Notes: generated by a model from the sequence alone, not told the origin. 64,000 nt of DNA from Mesorhizobium sp. (GCA_004963905.1 SUGL01000009.1:62001-126000), one strand, 5' to 3'; counted from the stretch's first letter, positions 35,824 through 46,286 are shown. Made by a program: numbers and translations.

Positions 35824-35970
35824 CAAAACGCAAATCTCGTGAGACCGATCGCGAGGACCATTGCAGGCTCGTTGCCGTTGGCGCCCGCTATGGTCAGTTA
35901 TCCGATGCGCCGCAAACGCCGCAGGCGAGCGGGACATTGTGGAAACCGAGGGGTCTTTCGATTTGGTGCA

Positions 35971-36930
35971 TTATGGTGACGGAGGCAGTTCCTGCCACCA
36001 CTCTGGGAATCTTGCACGCGCCGCCGTCGCCAACGTTACGATTTCCGCGTCAGGGATGGAAGAGTATGGCCACAAAAGGCGTGGACCGATATTGGCCCAG
36101 CCGCCGGCAGCAGCCATCGCCTTGTCCAGCGCGGCGTCACTGACCTTATAGCGTGCGCGCAAGGGCAATACGTGATCGGCCAGGAATGCCCCTATGCGGG
36201 CCTGCATCTCGACAGCATCCGGTGCGCCGCTCAATATCCGCTGCCACCACGATAACGCACCCTTTGGACTGAGACAGGCGACATTGGAATAGCTGCCGTG
36301 GGCGCCTTGAGCGTAACCCGTCGCCAGCGTGTGCCCCGGCACGAATACCGAGAAACCCGGCAGCAGCTTTCGCATCTCGTCGAACCATTTCTCGTCGCCT
36401 CCGGGCAGTTTGGCGCCGATGAGCGTCGGCACCGCCTCGCGCAGGCGTGCGACATCCTCCAGCGCGAGCCGGCGTTTCGCATGGGGCGGGTTATAGAGGA
36501 CGAGCGGGAGGCTTGGAGCCGTCTCGGCAAGCCCCTGCACGAAGCTCAGAATCTCATCGCCGCTTGGCGGCCACCAGTCCGGCAGGGTGAATTGGACGGC
36601 GGAAGGGGACAACTGCACAACGCGCCGCAGACGTTGGCGCGCCGTGCGCGGGTTCGACTGGCTGATGCCGATCTGAAAAAGAAGACCGGCGCGATCTGCC
36701 TCTTCGGCGACCAGCGCGCTCAACCGGTCGAATTCGTCTTCGGTCTGACAATGAAACTCGCACGCCGTGCCGTTGGAATAGACGCCGTCGACGCCGGAGG
36801 CGCACAGGCTGGCAAGGGTTTCGCGCGTCGCGCTCCAGTCGATATCGCCGTCATTGCCGATGGCAAGAAGGGCGGTGCCCCAGATGCCCCGCGGCGCCTT
36901 GGCGGGCAGGGCGGCGAGATGGTCAGTCAA
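35971..36930 (-). CDS. Dihydrodipicolinate synthase (DapA) family protein
   Basis: A TIM-barrel lyase of about 319 residues: GIWGTALLAIGNDGDIDWSA, SGVDGVYSNGTACEFHCQTE (the Thr/Ser-x-GT/E pocket), VLYNPPHAKRRL (the Tyr of the family) and IGAKLPGGDEKWF with the Schiff-base Lys in GAKLPGGD. It should be a pyruvate-dependent aldolase or dehydratase. TTG 36930 is chosen as start because it overlaps the preceding stop by only 8 bp; an ATG at 36999 would add 23 residues inside the oxidoreductase gene. Last gene of the leftward arm of the divergent locus. Confidence 0.82.
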   Translation of the reverse strand: MTDHLAALPAKAPRGIWGTALLAIGNDGDIDWSATRETLASLCASGVDGVYSNGTACEFHCQTEDEFDRLSALVAEEADRAGLLFQIGISQSNPRTARQRLRRVVQLSPSAVQFTLPDWWPPSGDEILSFVQGLAETAPSLPLVLYNPPHAKRRLALEDVARLREAVPTLIGAKLPGGDEKWFDEMRKLLPGFSVFVPGHTLATGYAQGAHGSYSNVACLSPKGALSWWQRILSGAPDAVEMQARIGAFLADHVLPLRARYKVSDAALDKAMAAAGGWANIGPRLLWPYSSIPDAEIVTLATAARARFPEWWQELPPSP

Positions 36931-37909
36931 GGTCTTGCTCGCTGCGGCTTTGGTTCGACCGGTACGCGGCCTCGATGATGGCAATGATGTTTCGTCCATA
37001 GTCGCCGCTGACGTTAACCGGGGTATCGTTCAGGATCGCGTCGCGCATATTTTTCCATTCGCGAATGAGAGCATTGTGCATCCAGTTTGGTTCGAACGAA
37101 TTCGGCAGCTCGGTCAGTCTGGTGCCGCGACCGAGCAAGGTTCCCCGATCCATGTCGATCCTCAGCGTTCCGTGCTCGCAGACCAGATCCATTGCGAAGC
37201 TGGCGGCGCCGTCGCGATAGCCGACGCTCTGGACCTGGCCGATGCCGCCGCCCGCGAAGCGGAGGCTGAGCATTGCGGCATCGTCCGCCTCCTGGTCATG
37301 GAATTTGACGCCGAGCATGGCGCCGACCGAGATGACGTCGTCATCCATGAGCCAGACCAGCCGGTCGAGCGCATGAATGCCCGCGGTCATGAGCATGCCG
37401 CCGCCGGTTCCATAGCCGAGGTGCCAATCCTGCCGGTTCTGCTCCATCCACAGTTTGATCATCCAGCTCGAAGCGGCCAGGGGGCGGCCGAGCGAGCCCT
37501 CGGCGAGCACCTCCTTTGCCGTCATGCAAGGGCGTGAGAAGTGCATCAGATGCCCGACCATCAGCTTTACGCCGTTCGCCGAGGCCGCGGCATTGATCGC
37601 GTCGCAGGCGGCGGCCGTTGGAGCCATCGGCTTCTCCAGCAGAATATGCTTTCCGGCCTGCGCCGCGCCGATCGCCATCTCCGTGTGCAGATGGTGCGGG
37701 GTGGCGATGAGAACGGCATCGACGTCCGCGTCTTCGATGAGCGCGCGCCAGTCCCTGTAGCCGCGGCCGCCGTGCTCGGCCGTGAAAGCACCAAGCGCGG
37801 GCTCGTCGTTGCGGCATGCCGCGACCAGGCGGACGCCATCGACGTTCTCGATCGCACGCGCGTGCGCGGCGCCGAAATGCCCGGCACCGATGATCCCGAT
37901 TCCAATCAT
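36923..37909 (-). CDS. Gfo/Idh/MocA family NAD(P)-dependent oxidoreductase
   Basis: A 328-residue dehydrogenase. The nucleotide-binding motif is at the N-terminus (IGIIGAGHFGAAHARAI), the EKP motif in HILLEKPMAPTAAA, and the catalytic-site region in GGGMLMTAGIHALDRLVWLM with the conserved His. It probably oxidises a sugar, inositol or sugar acid. ATG 37909 overlaps the stop of the upstream oxidoreductase as ATGA; the frame is open further 5' but would lie inside that gene. Its stop overlaps the DapA-family gene by 8 bp. Confidence 0.9.
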   Translation of the reverse strand: MIGIGIIGAGHFGAAHARAIENVDGVRLVAACRNDEPALGAFTAEHGGRGYRDWRALIEDADVDAVLIATPHHLHTEMAIGAAQAGKHILLEKPMAPTAAACDAINAAASANGVKLMVGHLMHFSRPCMTAKEVLAEGSLGRPLAASSWMIKLWMEQNRQDWHLGYGTGGGMLMTAGIHALDRLVWLMDDDVISVGAMLGVKFHDQEADDAAMLSLRFAGGGIGQVQSVGYRDGAASFAMDLVCEHGTLRIDMDRGTLLGRGTRLTELPNSFEPNWMHNALIREWKNMRDAILNDTPVNVSGDYGRNIIAIIEAAYRSNQSRSEQDLD

Positions 37910-38877
37910 TCTCTTGCCCTTCGATAGGCGGCATCGATCAGCGACATTGCCGCGACATAGTCGTCGAGAGAGATGGTCGCAGGCTCGCTTCGCTCCAGAC
38001 GGTCGAAAGCGTCGCGCATGCACAGGCGATAGCGCGTCGCCGGCAGTTCCGGTGCGAGCTGTGCACCTGCTCCGTCATCAAGCGTGGCTGAGATCGCTTT
38101 GTCGCCGTGATCGATCAACGTCGCGTTGGCGCTGACGATGCGCCATTCGAAATCACCGCCGGGGCGCATGGATGCAAAGGTATAGCCCGCCTCGACGGTG
38201 AACATCGCACCGGCCTCGTCCTCGAGCACCAGCAGCGCATGATCTTCGACAGGCGCGTTGTGGATGCGGTTGCCAACGTATGCGTTCCTCAACCTGAGGC
38301 CGCCGGCAGCGAGGTCGAGCGCGGCGTCGACGCCATGGATGCCCAAATTGCGCAATGCGCCGCCACCGCCGATTTCAGGGTCGACCACCCAGGGGACGCC
38401 GTCCTCGGCATATCGTTGAGGTGGGCCGTTCACGATCCTGAAGTGACCATGCGCCATCATTCCGGCCCGCCCTTGCCGCTGAAGCTTCCGGAATGCAGTA
38501 ACCGCTGGCCCGAAGCGGTTGGGGAAGGGCACGCTCACGAAGGCATTTCGCCGCCGGGTCAGCTCCAGGAGTTCCGACAGGATTTCGGTGCTGCTTGCCG
38601 CTGGCTTCTCAAGAATCAGCGGGATGCCTGCTTCAATGATACAGCGTGCCCGCCCCGGCACGCTGTGGGGATGTCCCATCAGAAGAATGACGCCGGCTCC
38701 GGCATCGAGCACATCGTCGAAGCGATGGATCGGCCGCAAAGAATTGGACCGCGCAAACATCCTTGCGTGTTGTTGATCCTCATCCCAAACGCCGACGATT
38801 TCACCGCCGGCCGCGCGGGCGGCATCCAGGTGCATCCCGGCGTGCCAGTGGCTCGAACCGGCAAGAACGATCTTCAT
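37906..38877 (-). CDS. Gfo/Idh/MocA family oxidoreductase, second paralogue
   Basis: A 323-residue member with a less usual N-terminus (KIVLAGSSHWHAGMHLDAAR in place of GxGxxG), EKPAASSTE, and a C-terminal half with GGGGALRNLGIHGVDAAL (active-site His). The altered dinucleotide loop suggests a different cofactor mode or substrate from its neighbour. First gene of the leftward operon, 23 bp from the palindromic operator at 38901-38920, so it should be controlled by the divergent GntR-type regulator. Confidence 0.86.
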   Translation of the reverse strand: MKIVLAGSSHWHAGMHLDAARAAGGEIVGVWDEDQQHARMFARSNSLRPIHRFDDVLDAGAGVILLMGHPHSVPGRARCIIEAGIPLILEKPAASSTEILSELLELTRRRNAFVSVPFPNRFGPAVTAFRKLQRQGRAGMMAHGHFRIVNGPPQRYAEDGVPWVVDPEIGGGGALRNLGIHGVDAALDLAAGGLRLRNAYVGNRIHNAPVEDHALLVLEDEAGAMFTVEAGYTFASMRPGGDFEWRIVSANATLIDHGDKAISATLDDGAGAQLAPELPATRYRLCMRDAFDRLERSEPATISLDDYVAAMSLIDAAYRRARE

Positions 38878-38900
38878 GGGCAGGCGTTTATCCCTTATCG

Positions 38901-38920
38901 CTTGCAGGATATCCTACAAG
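38901..38920. promoter_or_regulatory. Palindromic operator for the GntR/FCD regulator
   Basis: A 20-bp inverted repeat, CTTGCAGGAT-ATCCTACAAG, with one mismatch between arms, lies in the 90-bp gap between the two divergent operons. A GT/AC-rich palindrome of this size in the promoter gap is typical of FCD-subfamily GntR regulators. One site could control both directions and the regulator itself. Confidence 0.65.
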
Positions 38921-38967
38921 TCGCTATCAGTACAAGTCGACGACGTCGATTCACGAAAGCATGTGGA

Positions 38968-39705
38968 ATGGCCAAGGAGGAAGAACCAAACGCGCAGGCG
39001 ATGAAGTTGCTCGAGCCGCTCAGTCGCCCGCCTTTGCTGCATGTCACGGTCCAGGAGAGCCTCAGGAATTACATCGAGGCCAACAGACTAAAAGCCGGGG
39101 ATGCGCTGCCGCCGGAAACATTTCTCGCCCAGCAACTCGGTGTCGGACGCAACTCCGTTCGTGAAGCCATCAAGTCGCTGGAGTCGATCGGCATCTTGGA
39201 AACGCGCCGGGGCATCGGTGTGTTCGTCAAGGAATTCTCTTTCAAGCCGCTGCTCGACAATCTCGCTTATGGCTTGCAGGACTCGCTGCGCGACGTCGAG
39301 GAACTGCGCGAGATACGCCGCGTGCTCGAGACAGGCCTCATCGGCAAGACGGTCGAGATGATCAGCGCCGAGGACATCCAGGCGCTGCGCGGCCTGACCG
39401 AAAAAATGCGCCGGCGCGCCGAGCGGCATGAAAGTTTCGCCGCCGAGGACCAGCAGTTCCACCAGCTGCTGTTCCGCTGCCAGAACAACCGCATGCTGAG
39501 CGCGCTGATCGACATCTTCTGGATCGCGTTCAACAAGGCTTCGAACTTCGCGAACCTGGACAATCCGACGCCGCTCGCCACCTGGCGCGACCATCACGAA
39601 ATCGTCGAGGCCGTGGCGGCCAAGGATGTCGAGCGCGCGCGCCAGCGCCTCGACGACCACTACCGGGGGATCCAGCAAGTCATCGCCAGGAACCGAAACA
39701 CGTAA
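38968..39705 (+). CDS. GntR family transcriptional regulator, FCD (FadR-like) subfamily
   Basis: A 245-residue regulator. The N-terminal winged helix is LPPETFLAQQLGVGRNSVRE followed by AIKSLESIGILETRRGIGVF. The all-helical FCD ligand domain has the metal-site residues in EEDQQFH-type context (FAAEDQQFHQLLFRCQNN) and TWRDHHEIVEAV near the end. ATG 38968 begins MAKEEEP; ATG 39001 in frame is the alternative. Neither has a strong ribosome-binding site. It heads the rightward transport operon, 21 bp before the binding-protein gene, and probably represses both arms until a substrate-derived acid binds. Confidence 0.88.
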   Translation: MAKEEEPNAQAMKLLEPLSRPPLLHVTVQESLRNYIEANRLKAGDALPPETFLAQQLGVGRNSVREAIKSLESIGILETRRGIGVFVKEFSFKPLLDNLAYGLQDSLRDVEELREIRRVLETGLIGKTVEMISAEDIQALRGLTEKMRRRAERHESFAAEDQQFHQLLFRCQNNRMLSALIDIFWIAFNKASNFANLDNPTPLATWRDHHEIVEAVAAKDVERARQRLDDHYRGIQQVIARNRNT

Positions 39706-39726
39706 GAAACGCCAAGGGAGGAAATC

Positions 39727-41313
39727 ATGGGCATAAATAACACCATGCGCCGTCTGGCCATTGCCGGACTGCTGATCGCCGGCGCCGCTTTCGCCACAAT
39801 CGCCGAGGCACAGACCGGCAAGACCATCACCGGCGGCTTCGATGTCGGCCCGGGCGGCCTGCCCAAGAACTTCAACCCGCTCGTGTCGACGGCCGGCTTC
39901 ACCTGGCTCAGCACCTATTTCGAGCCGCTGGTCATCTGGAACGCCGAGCTGACCGAGCTGAAAGGCAGTCTTGCCAAGGACTGGAAGGTCAGCGACGACC
40001 AGCTGACATATACATTCAACCTTGCCAAGGAGACCTGGCACGACGGCAAGCCCTTCACCTCCAAGGACGTGAAGTTCACATTCGATCTTGCGAGGAACAA
40101 GGCGTCGGGCAGCCTGTTTGCTGCCCGCCTGGGCGACATCCAATCGGTCGAGACGCCGGACGACCGCACGGTGGTGATCAAGCTGTCGAAGCCCAATGGC
40201 TCCTTCCTCGCCGTCATCACCCAGGTGCTGATCCTGCCCGAGCATGCACTTTCCGGCATCGCGCCCGAACAGCTGGCCAACAGCAAATGGTGGTCGACGA
40301 CCCCGGTCGGAACCGGTCCGTTCAAATTCAAGCAATATGTGACGGACCAGTATGTCGAGCTCGCCGCGGATGACGACTACCGCGGCGGCAAGCCCAAGGT
40401 CGACACGCTCATCAACCGCTATTTCGAGAACCCGGCGGCGGCCGTCGCCGCGCTTCGTGCCGGCGAAATCCAGTTCACCTATGTCGAGCCGGACGACGCC
40501 GCCACATTCAAGAACGACAGCAACTACACGCTGATCGAAGGTGGCTCCTACGTGGTCAACTACATCGGCCTCAACCAGAAGGTGGACCTTTTCAAGGACC
40601 TGAAGGTGCGCCAGGCAATCATGTATGCGATCGATCGCAAGGTGATCGTCGAGAACCTCTATGGCGGTGCCGCCAAGGTCGCGAACTGCGGCTACGTCGC
40701 GCCGCATCTGGTGCCGGAAGGACTGGAGCCCTACGCCTACGATCCGGAAAAGGCCAAGGCGCTACTGACCGAGGCCGGTTGGGACAAGATCAACGGCGAC
40801 AAGCCGATCACCTTGCTGACCTATTACGGCTCGCCGCAGGCAGCCAACGTCATGGCGGCCATCCAGTCGATGCTCGCCCAGGTCGGCGTCAACATCGTGC
40901 CTCGTGTCGTCGATACGCCCACCTATAACGGCATCGTCTACAAGCAAGGCACGCCGGACTGGAACGCGTTTCCGATGATCTATGCCGGCCTGCAGAATGG
41001 ACCGAATCCGGCGGGTCTCAATCCTGGACTCAACAAGTCGCAGCTTCCCCCGGCGGGCTTCAACACCATGCGCATCGAGTCCGACGACCTGAGCGCAGCG
41101 TTCGATGCCGCTCTCGGGCAGACCGATCCCGCCAAGGTCAACGCTTCCTGGCAGGATGTCTGTAAGGCGATGAACAAGGACCTGCCCTGGGCGACCTTGT
41201 GGGTTGCAAACCGCTACGGCGTCGCTTCCAAGAAATTGAAGGACTTCGTGTGGACGCCGGCTCCTGCGGGCGGCCCCTATGCGGCCCATCCCGAACTCTG
41301 GGACATCCAGTGA
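39727..41313 (+). CDS. ABC transporter substrate-binding protein, peptide/nickel family (SBP family 5)
   Basis: A 528-residue exported binding protein. Its signal peptide (MRRLAIAGLLIAGAAFATIA, cleavage after EAQ) is followed by family 5 features: FNPLVSTAGFTWLSTYFEPL, LAKDWKVSDDQLTYTFNLAK with WHDGKPFTSKDVKFTFDL, GTGPFKFKQYV, and VRQAIMYAIDR. GGGAGG precedes the ATG. It delivers substrate to the permeases encoded next. The family carries peptides, but also opines, sugars and sugar-acid oligomers, and the neighbouring aldolase and dehydrogenases favour a non-peptide ligand. Confidence 0.92.
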   Translation: MGINNTMRRLAIAGLLIAGAAFATIAEAQTGKTITGGFDVGPGGLPKNFNPLVSTAGFTWLSTYFEPLVIWNAELTELKGSLAKDWKVSDDQLTYTFNLAKETWHDGKPFTSKDVKFTFDLARNKASGSLFAARLGDIQSVETPDDRTVVIKLSKPNGSFLAVITQVLILPEHALSGIAPEQLANSKWWSTTPVGTGPFKFKQYVTDQYVELAADDDYRGGKPKVDTLINRYFENPAAAVAALRAGEIQFTYVEPDDAATFKNDSNYTLIEGGSYVVNYIGLNQKVDLFKDLKVRQAIMYAIDRKVIVENLYGGAAKVANCGYVAPHLVPEGLEPYAYDPEKAKALLTEAGWDKINGDKPITLLTYYGSPQAANVMAAIQSMLAQVGVNIVPRVVDTPTYNGIVYKQGTPDWNAFPMIYAGLQNGPNPAGLNPGLNKSQLPPAGFNTMRIESDDLSAAFDAALGQTDPAKVNASWQDVCKAMNKDLPWATLWVANRYGVASKKLKDFVWTPAPAGGPYAAHPELWDIQ

Positions 41314-41388
41314 AATAGACAACTTCGCCATCCGGCCGGGCCGGCATCAACGCGGTGCCAGCCTGGTCAGCCGCCAGACGTGAAAGCC

Positions 41389-42348
41389 ATGCTGAGCTTC
41401 ATTGCCCGTCGCAGCGCCGCAGGATTGTTGATGGTGCTCGCATTGAGCGTCCTGATCTTCCTCCTGCTGCGGCTCGCGCCCGGCGATCCGATCGGCGCCT
41501 ATATCAATCCGTCGGTGCCCTTGTCGCCACAAGATCTGGAGGCACTGCGGTTGCGCCTCGGCCTCGACCAGCCATTGCCGATCCAGTATCTCGGCTGGCT
41601 TCGCGCCGCCCTGTCGGGAGATTTCGGCTACTCGATCCAGCGGAGCGGCGTTGCGGTGCTTCCGCTGGTGCTGGGACGCATCGGCCCGACGGTACTTCTC
41701 ATGGGGACCGGCCTCGCAATTGCAATCGTCGTCGGAATCGCCGGCGGCATCGTCAGCGCCGTTCGACGCAACGCATGGCCCGACATTTCCCTTTCGGTGC
41801 TGTCGTTCGTCGGCATCTCCAGTCCGGCGTTCCTGACCGCGTTGCTGGGCCTGTACTTCTTCTCGGTTCTGCTGCGCTGGGCTCCATCCGGCGGCATGCA
41901 GACGCCCGGAACGCCATTCTCGGTGTTTGACGTGCTTACACACCTCGTCCTTCCCGCCTGCCTGCTGTCGATCGGCCATGCGGCCATGATCATGCGGTAC
42001 ATGCGTTCCTCGCTGCTCGAGGTTCTCGCTCAGGACTATGTGCGCACGGCACGGGCCAAGGGCGTGCGCGAGTTCTGGGTGATCATGAAACATGCAACGC
42101 GCAACGCGCTGCTTCCCGTGATCACCTTGATCGGCTCGACCATCGGCATCGCGGTCGGCGGGGCGATCTTTCTCGAGAGCGTCTTCAACTGGCCGGGTAT
42201 GGGGCTTTTGCTGGTGAACGCCGTCGGTACCCGCGACTATCCGGTCATCATGGGCGCGACCCTGGTCGTCGGTGCCTGCGTTATCCTCGTCAATCTGCTC
42301 ACCGACATCGCCTATGCGTTTGTCGACCCGCGTGTTCGGGTGTCGTGA
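41389..42348 (+). CDS. ABC transporter permease, DppB-type
   Basis: A permease of about 319 residues with six predicted helices. The N-terminal helix with [16 protein letters not shown] and the EAA-type loop [20 protein letters not shown], which docks on the ATPases, match DppB/OppB. A GTG at 41380, in frame, would add three residues. It follows the binding-protein gene by 75 bp and overlaps the second permease start (TGATG). Confidence 0.92.
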   Translation: MLSFIARRSAAGLLMVLALSVLIFLLLRLAPGDPIGAYINPSVPLSPQDLEALRLRLGLDQPLPIQYLGWLRAALSGDFGYSIQRSGVAVLPLVLGRIGPTVLLMGTGLAIAIVVGIAGGIVSAVRRNAWPDISLSVLSFVGISSPAFLTALLGLYFFSVLLRWAPSGGMQTPGTPFSVFDVLTHLVLPACLLSIGHAAMIMRYMRSSLLEVLAQDYVRTARAKGVREFWVIMKHATRNALLPVITLIGSTIGIAVGGAIFLESVFNWPGMGLLLVNAVGTRDYPVIMGATLVVGACVILVNLLTDIAYAFVDPRVRVS

Positions 42349-43238
42349 TGGCCCTGACGAAAAGCATGGGAGAGGGTGCGCCACGGACAAAGGGTCCACT
42401 GCGTCGCGCATTTGGCCGCTTCATCGCAAACCGCGCCGCACGCGCCGGCCTCATCATCCTGATCCCGATCCTGCTTGCCGTCTCGACCTATCACCTGTGG
42501 TGGCCGATCGGGCCGAACGCGATCGATCTCAGGGCAATGAACAAAGGCCCGTCGGCGGCGCATTGGCTGGGCAGCGACGGCGTCGGCCGCGACGTCATGG
42601 CCCGTGTGCTTGAGGGCGGCCGCGTCTCCCTGATCGTTGCTGTGGGTTCGGTCGCGATTTCGACAGTCGTCGGCTTTCTGGTCGGTGCGATCGCCAGCTT
42701 CGGCGGCCGGGTGGTCGACAGCACCGCCATGCGCCTCGTCGATCTCGCAATGACCTTGCCGCCGGTGATCTTTCTCCTGGTGCTCGCCTCGATCGCGGGG
42801 ACGGGGATCATGCCGACCATTCTCGTCATCTCGCTGCTGTCTTGGCCGGTGCTCTCGCGCATGGTCCGCGCGCGCCTCATGGAGTTGCGCGAACGCGATT
42901 TCGTCGTCGCGGCGCGCGGGATGGGGGCGCGCATGCCGCACCTCCTGTTACGCCATGGCTTGCCGAACTCAATCGACATCCTGGTCGTCTACGCCACCCT
43001 GCAGATCGCCAACGCGATCCTGCTGGAGGCAGGCCTCTCCTTCCTCGGGCTCGGCATACCACCGCCCGAGGCCAGCTGGGGAAACATGCTCAACCTCGCC
43101 CGCTCGACCATCGTGCTGGAGCAATATCCCTGGCAATGGATGTTTCCCGGCGCGGCCCTCGTGCTCAGCGTTCTGGCCATCAACTTCATCGGTGACGGCC
43201 TGCGCGACGCCTTCGACCCCAGATCCGATCCCAACTGA
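42348..43238 (+). CDS. ABC transporter permease, DppC-type
   Basis: A permease of about 296 residues. It has an N-terminal cytoplasmic segment ([20 protein letters not shown]), [20 protein letters not shown] typical of DppC, five to six helices and the EAA loop [20 protein letters not shown]. The GTG at 42345 directly before ATG 42348 could also serve. The C-terminus [14 protein letters not shown] is the family signature. Confidence 0.92.
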   Translation: MALTKSMGEGAPRTKGPLRRAFGRFIANRAARAGLIILIPILLAVSTYHLWWPIGPNAIDLRAMNKGPSAAHWLGSDGVGRDVMARVLEGGRVSLIVAVGSVAISTVVGFLVGAIASFGGRVVDSTAMRLVDLAMTLPPVIFLLVLASIAGTGIMPTILVISLLSWPVLSRMVRARLMELRERDFVVAARGMGARMPHLLLRHGLPNSIDILVVYATLQIANAILLEAGLSFLGLGIPPPEASWGNMLNLARSTIVLEQYPWQWMFPGAALVLSVLAINFIGDGLRDAFDPRSDPN

Positions 43239-43252
43239 CCAAAAGGTTCAAA

Positions 43253-44170
43253 ATGCCTCTCTTCACCGGCGTCGTGCCACCCGTCGTCACACCGCTCAAT
43301 CCCGATTTCAGCGTCGACTTCCCGTCCTTCACGCGGGGTGTCGAAAATCTCCTGCATGGTGGCGTGCAAGGCCTGTTCGTGCTCGGCTCGACCAGCGAGG
43401 TCGTGTTCCACGATGAAACCGCCCGCCAGGCGATCGTCGAGCACGCGGTCAAGGTCAACAACGGGCGAGTGCCTCTCTTCGTCGGCGTCATCGACCCGAC
43501 AACAGATCGCGTCATCAAACATTCTCGGATCGCCAAGGCAGCCGGTGCCGATGCCGTCGTTGTCACCGCGCCCTTCTATACGCGGACCAGCCAGCCCGAA
43601 ATCATCGACCATTTTCGCTACATCAAGGATGCGGTCGATATCCCGATCGTCGCCTACGACATTCCGGTCTGCGTCCACGTCAAGCTGGAGCGCAAGACGA
43701 CCGTGACCATGGCCAGGCAAGGGGTCGTGGCAGGACTGAAGGACTCCAGCGGCGATGACGGCAATCTCCGCTACGTGCTGCAGGATATGGCCGGCGACGC
43801 CGGCTTCTTCGCCATGACAGGATCGGAGATCATGGTCGACACCGCGCTGGCCATGGGCGCCCATGGCGTCGTTCCGGGGCTCGCCAATGTCGACCCGCGT
43901 GGCTACGTCAGGCTCTGGAATCTCTTGCAGGCGGGTGACCACAAGGCCGCTCGGACCGAACAGGAACGCTTGTTGAAGCTGTTCGAGATCGTGACGATCT
44001 CGCTTGGCCGCACAAGCGCCGGCTCGGCCGGCGTCGGCGCTTTCAAGTCGGCGATGCGCAGTCTAGGGATCATCGCTTCGCGCACGATGGCGCGCCCGCA
44101 GCGCACGTTGAACGACGAGGAGGCGGCTAGGATCGACGCCATCCTGCGCGACGTCGGATTGCTTGGCTGA
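43253..44170 (+). CDS. Dihydrodipicolinate synthase family protein, second copy
   Basis: A 305-residue TIM-barrel lyase: [40 protein letters not shown] (substrate-pocket region; GSTSE rather than GTTGE), [11 protein letters not shown] (Tyr) and [16 protein letters not shown] with the Schiff-base Lys. It differs clearly from the leftward copy (35971-36930), so the pathway probably has two successive aldolase/dehydratase steps or two substrates. Placed between the permease and ATPase genes, which ties it firmly to the imported compound. Confidence 0.9.
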   Translation: MPLFTGVVPPVVTPLNPDFSVDFPSFTRGVENLLHGGVQGLFVLGSTSEVVFHDETARQAIVEHAVKVNNGRVPLFVGVIDPTTDRVIKHSRIAKAAGADAVVVTAPFYTRTSQPEIIDHFRYIKDAVDIPIVAYDIPVCVHVKLERKTTVTMARQGVVAGLKDSSGDDGNLRYVLQDMAGDAGFFAMTGSEIMVDTALAMGAHGVVPGLANVDPRGYVRLWNLLQAGDHKAARTEQERLLKLFEIVTISLGRTSAGSAGVGAFKSAMRSLGIIASRTMARPQRTLNDEEAARIDAILRDVGLLG

Positions 44171-44175
44171 AGCCC

Positions 44176-45183
44176 GTGGGCGCGCCTACCCTCGCCGTCT
44201 CCGGCCTGCGCGCCGTCTTCCGCATCGCGGGACGCGAGATCGCCGCCATCCAGGATGTCGGCCTGACGATCGCGCCGGGCGAAACCGTCGCGCTCGTCGG
44301 CGAATCAGGATCCGGCAAGTCGGTGACGAGTCTGTCGATCATGGGCCTGCTGCCGCACCGCGTCGGCAAGATCGTCGAGGGATCGATCAGCCTCAGGCGC
44401 AAGGACGGCACCGAAACAGAACTGACCACGCTCGATGCCGAGGGGTTGCGACGCATCAGGGGAAACGACATCGGCATGGTGTTCCAGGAGCCGATGACCA
44501 GCCTCAACTCGGTCCTCACGGTCGGCGAGCAGATCGCGGAGCCGATCCGTGTCCATCTTGGCAGATCGCGACGCGAGGCGGCGCTGGATGCCGTGCGACT
44601 GCTGGTGCAGGTCGGCATCCAGGATCCCGAACGGCGGGCGCGCCAATATCCGCACGAGTTGTCGGGCGGCATGCGCCAGCGCGTGACGATCGCCATGGCG
44701 CTTGCCTGCGACCCGACGCTGCTCATTGCCGACGAGCCGACGACGGCGCTCGACGTGACCATCCAGGCACAGATCCTGGAGCTTCTGGAAAAGCTGCAGG
44801 CCGAGCGCGGCATGAGCATTCTTTTCGTCACCCACAATCTCGGCGTCGTGGCCGAGATCGCCGACCGGGTCGCGGTCATGTATGCGGGGCGCATCGTCGA
44901 ATCCGGACCGGTGGCGGAGGTGTTTTCGCATCCGCGTCACCCGTATACGGCCGGCCTCATACGCTCGGCGCCGCGCCTCGGCGAGGCGACGGCGCTGAAG
45001 GCCGCCGGCACTCCGCTGCCCACTATCGCCGGCAATGTTCCCTCGCTGGCCATGCTGCCGAAGGGCTGTGCCTTCGCGCCACGCTGCAGCATGGCGATCG
45101 ATGCCTGCCGTAGCGCCGTGCCGCCGCTCCACAAGGTGCCGTCGAGCCAGGAAAGCCGGTGTCTCAGATGGGAGGAACTCTAG
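44176..45183 (+). CDS. ABC transporter ATP-binding protein, DppD-type
   Basis: A 335-residue ATPase. Walker A is [14 protein letters not shown], signature [16 protein letters not shown], Walker [13 protein letters not shown], and the C-terminal oligopeptide-transporter extension contains [15 protein letters not shown] with the Cys set that can bind an Fe-S cluster. The GTG start at 44176 follows the aldolase stop by 5 bp and lacks a clear ribosome-binding site. Confidence 0.92.
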   Translation: MGAPTLAVSGLRAVFRIAGREIAAIQDVGLTIAPGETVALVGESGSGKSVTSLSIMGLLPHRVGKIVEGSISLRRKDGTETELTTLDAEGLRRIRGNDIGMVFQEPMTSLNSVLTVGEQIAEPIRVHLGRSRREAALDAVRLLVQVGIQDPERRARQYPHELSGGMRQRVTIAMALACDPTLLIADEPTTALDVTIQAQILELLEKLQAERGMSILFVTHNLGVVAEIADRVAVMYAGRIVESGPVAEVFSHPRHPYTAGLIRSAPRLGEATALKAAGTPLPTIAGNVPSLAMLPKGCAFAPRCSMAIDACRSAVPPLHKVPSSQESRCLRWEEL

Positions 45184-45185
45184 CG

Positions 45186-46151
45186 ATGCCGGCCCCCTAT
45201 CTTTCCGTCCGCAACCTGACCAAGCACTTCGCACCCCAAGCCTTTTCACGTGGTCCGGTGGTCAAGGCACTTCAGGATGTTTCGTTCGACATCGGGCGTG
45301 GCGAAGTCGTCGGACTCGTCGGCGAATCCGGCTCGGGCAAGACGACGATCGGACGCTCGGTGCTCCGCCTCATCGAGCCGACTTCAGGCGAGATCAGATT
45401 CGAGGGGATCGACATCACCAAACTCGGCGCAACCGAGCTGCGCCGGCAACGGCGCAAAATGCAGTACATCTTCCAAGATCCCTTCGCCAGCCTCTCGCCG
45501 CGCATGACGATCGGACAGATTTTGACTGAAGGCCTCGATATCCAGGGCATCGGCACCAAGGCCGAACGCCGCGCGCGAGCGAAGGAGGCTCTCCTCGCGG
45601 TGGAGTTGCCTGCCGACGCATTTGACCGCTATGCGCACGAATTCTCCGGCGGTCAGCGGCAGCGCATCGGCATTGCGCGCGCTCTCACGCTGGAGCCGGA
45701 ATTCATCGTCGCCGACGAGCCCGTGTCCGCGCTCGACGTCTCGATCCAGGCGCAAGTCGTCAATCTCCTGCACGACCTCAAGCTTCGCCTTGGTCTGACG
45801 ATGCTGTTCATCTCGCATGACCTGGCCGTGGTCGAATATATCTGCGACACGGTCGTGGTGCTCTATCTCGGGCGGATCATGGAAGTCGCCCCGGCCGCCG
45901 AGCTTTATCAGAGACCGCGACATCCCTACACGCGAGCTCTGCTCTCCGCGATCCCGTCCCTCGACACCGCAGTCCAGCGGCAGCGCCAGGTTCTCAAAGG
46001 CGACATACCGAGCCCGGCGAATCCGCCGTCGGGCTGCGTTTTCCGCACACGCTGTCCCTACGCCGTCGAAGCGTGCGCCGCGGCTGCGCCTGTCTTGACC
46101 GATGTCGCACCCCGGCACTGGAAGGCCTGCATCCGCGACGATATCGAGTGA
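45186..46151 (+). CDS. ABC transporter ATP-binding protein, DppF-type
   Basis: A 321-residue partner ATPase. Walker [15 protein letters not shown], signature [15 protein letters not shown], Walker [13 protein letters not shown], and C-terminal [17 protein letters not shown]. Start 45186 has GGGAGG just upstream within the end of the DppD-type gene; upstream in-frame starts would overlap that gene needlessly. Last gene of the import operon. Confidence 0.92.
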   Translation: MPAPYLSVRNLTKHFAPQAFSRGPVVKALQDVSFDIGRGEVVGLVGESGSGKTTIGRSVLRLIEPTSGEIRFEGIDITKLGATELRRQRRKMQYIFQDPFASLSPRMTIGQILTEGLDIQGIGTKAERRARAKEALLAVELPADAFDRYAHEFSGGQRQRIGIARALTLEPEFIVADEPVSALDVSIQAQVVNLLHDLKLRLGLTMLFISHDLAVVEYICDTVVVLYLGRIMEVAPAAELYQRPRHPYTRALLSAIPSLDTAVQRQRQVLKGDIPSPANPPSGCVFRTRCPYAVEACAAAAPVLTDVAPRHWKACIRDDIE

Positions 46152-46286
46152 GGCGAATATTAAAGATAGGCCCCGCATACTCGCAGCGAAGATCCGGTGG
46201 TGATCGGATGACCGAGACGTCGCCGAGCCTTTCTGATCTGGGCCTGGGTATCGCGGCGGTGAGCTGATCGATTTTTGATGTCGTCG

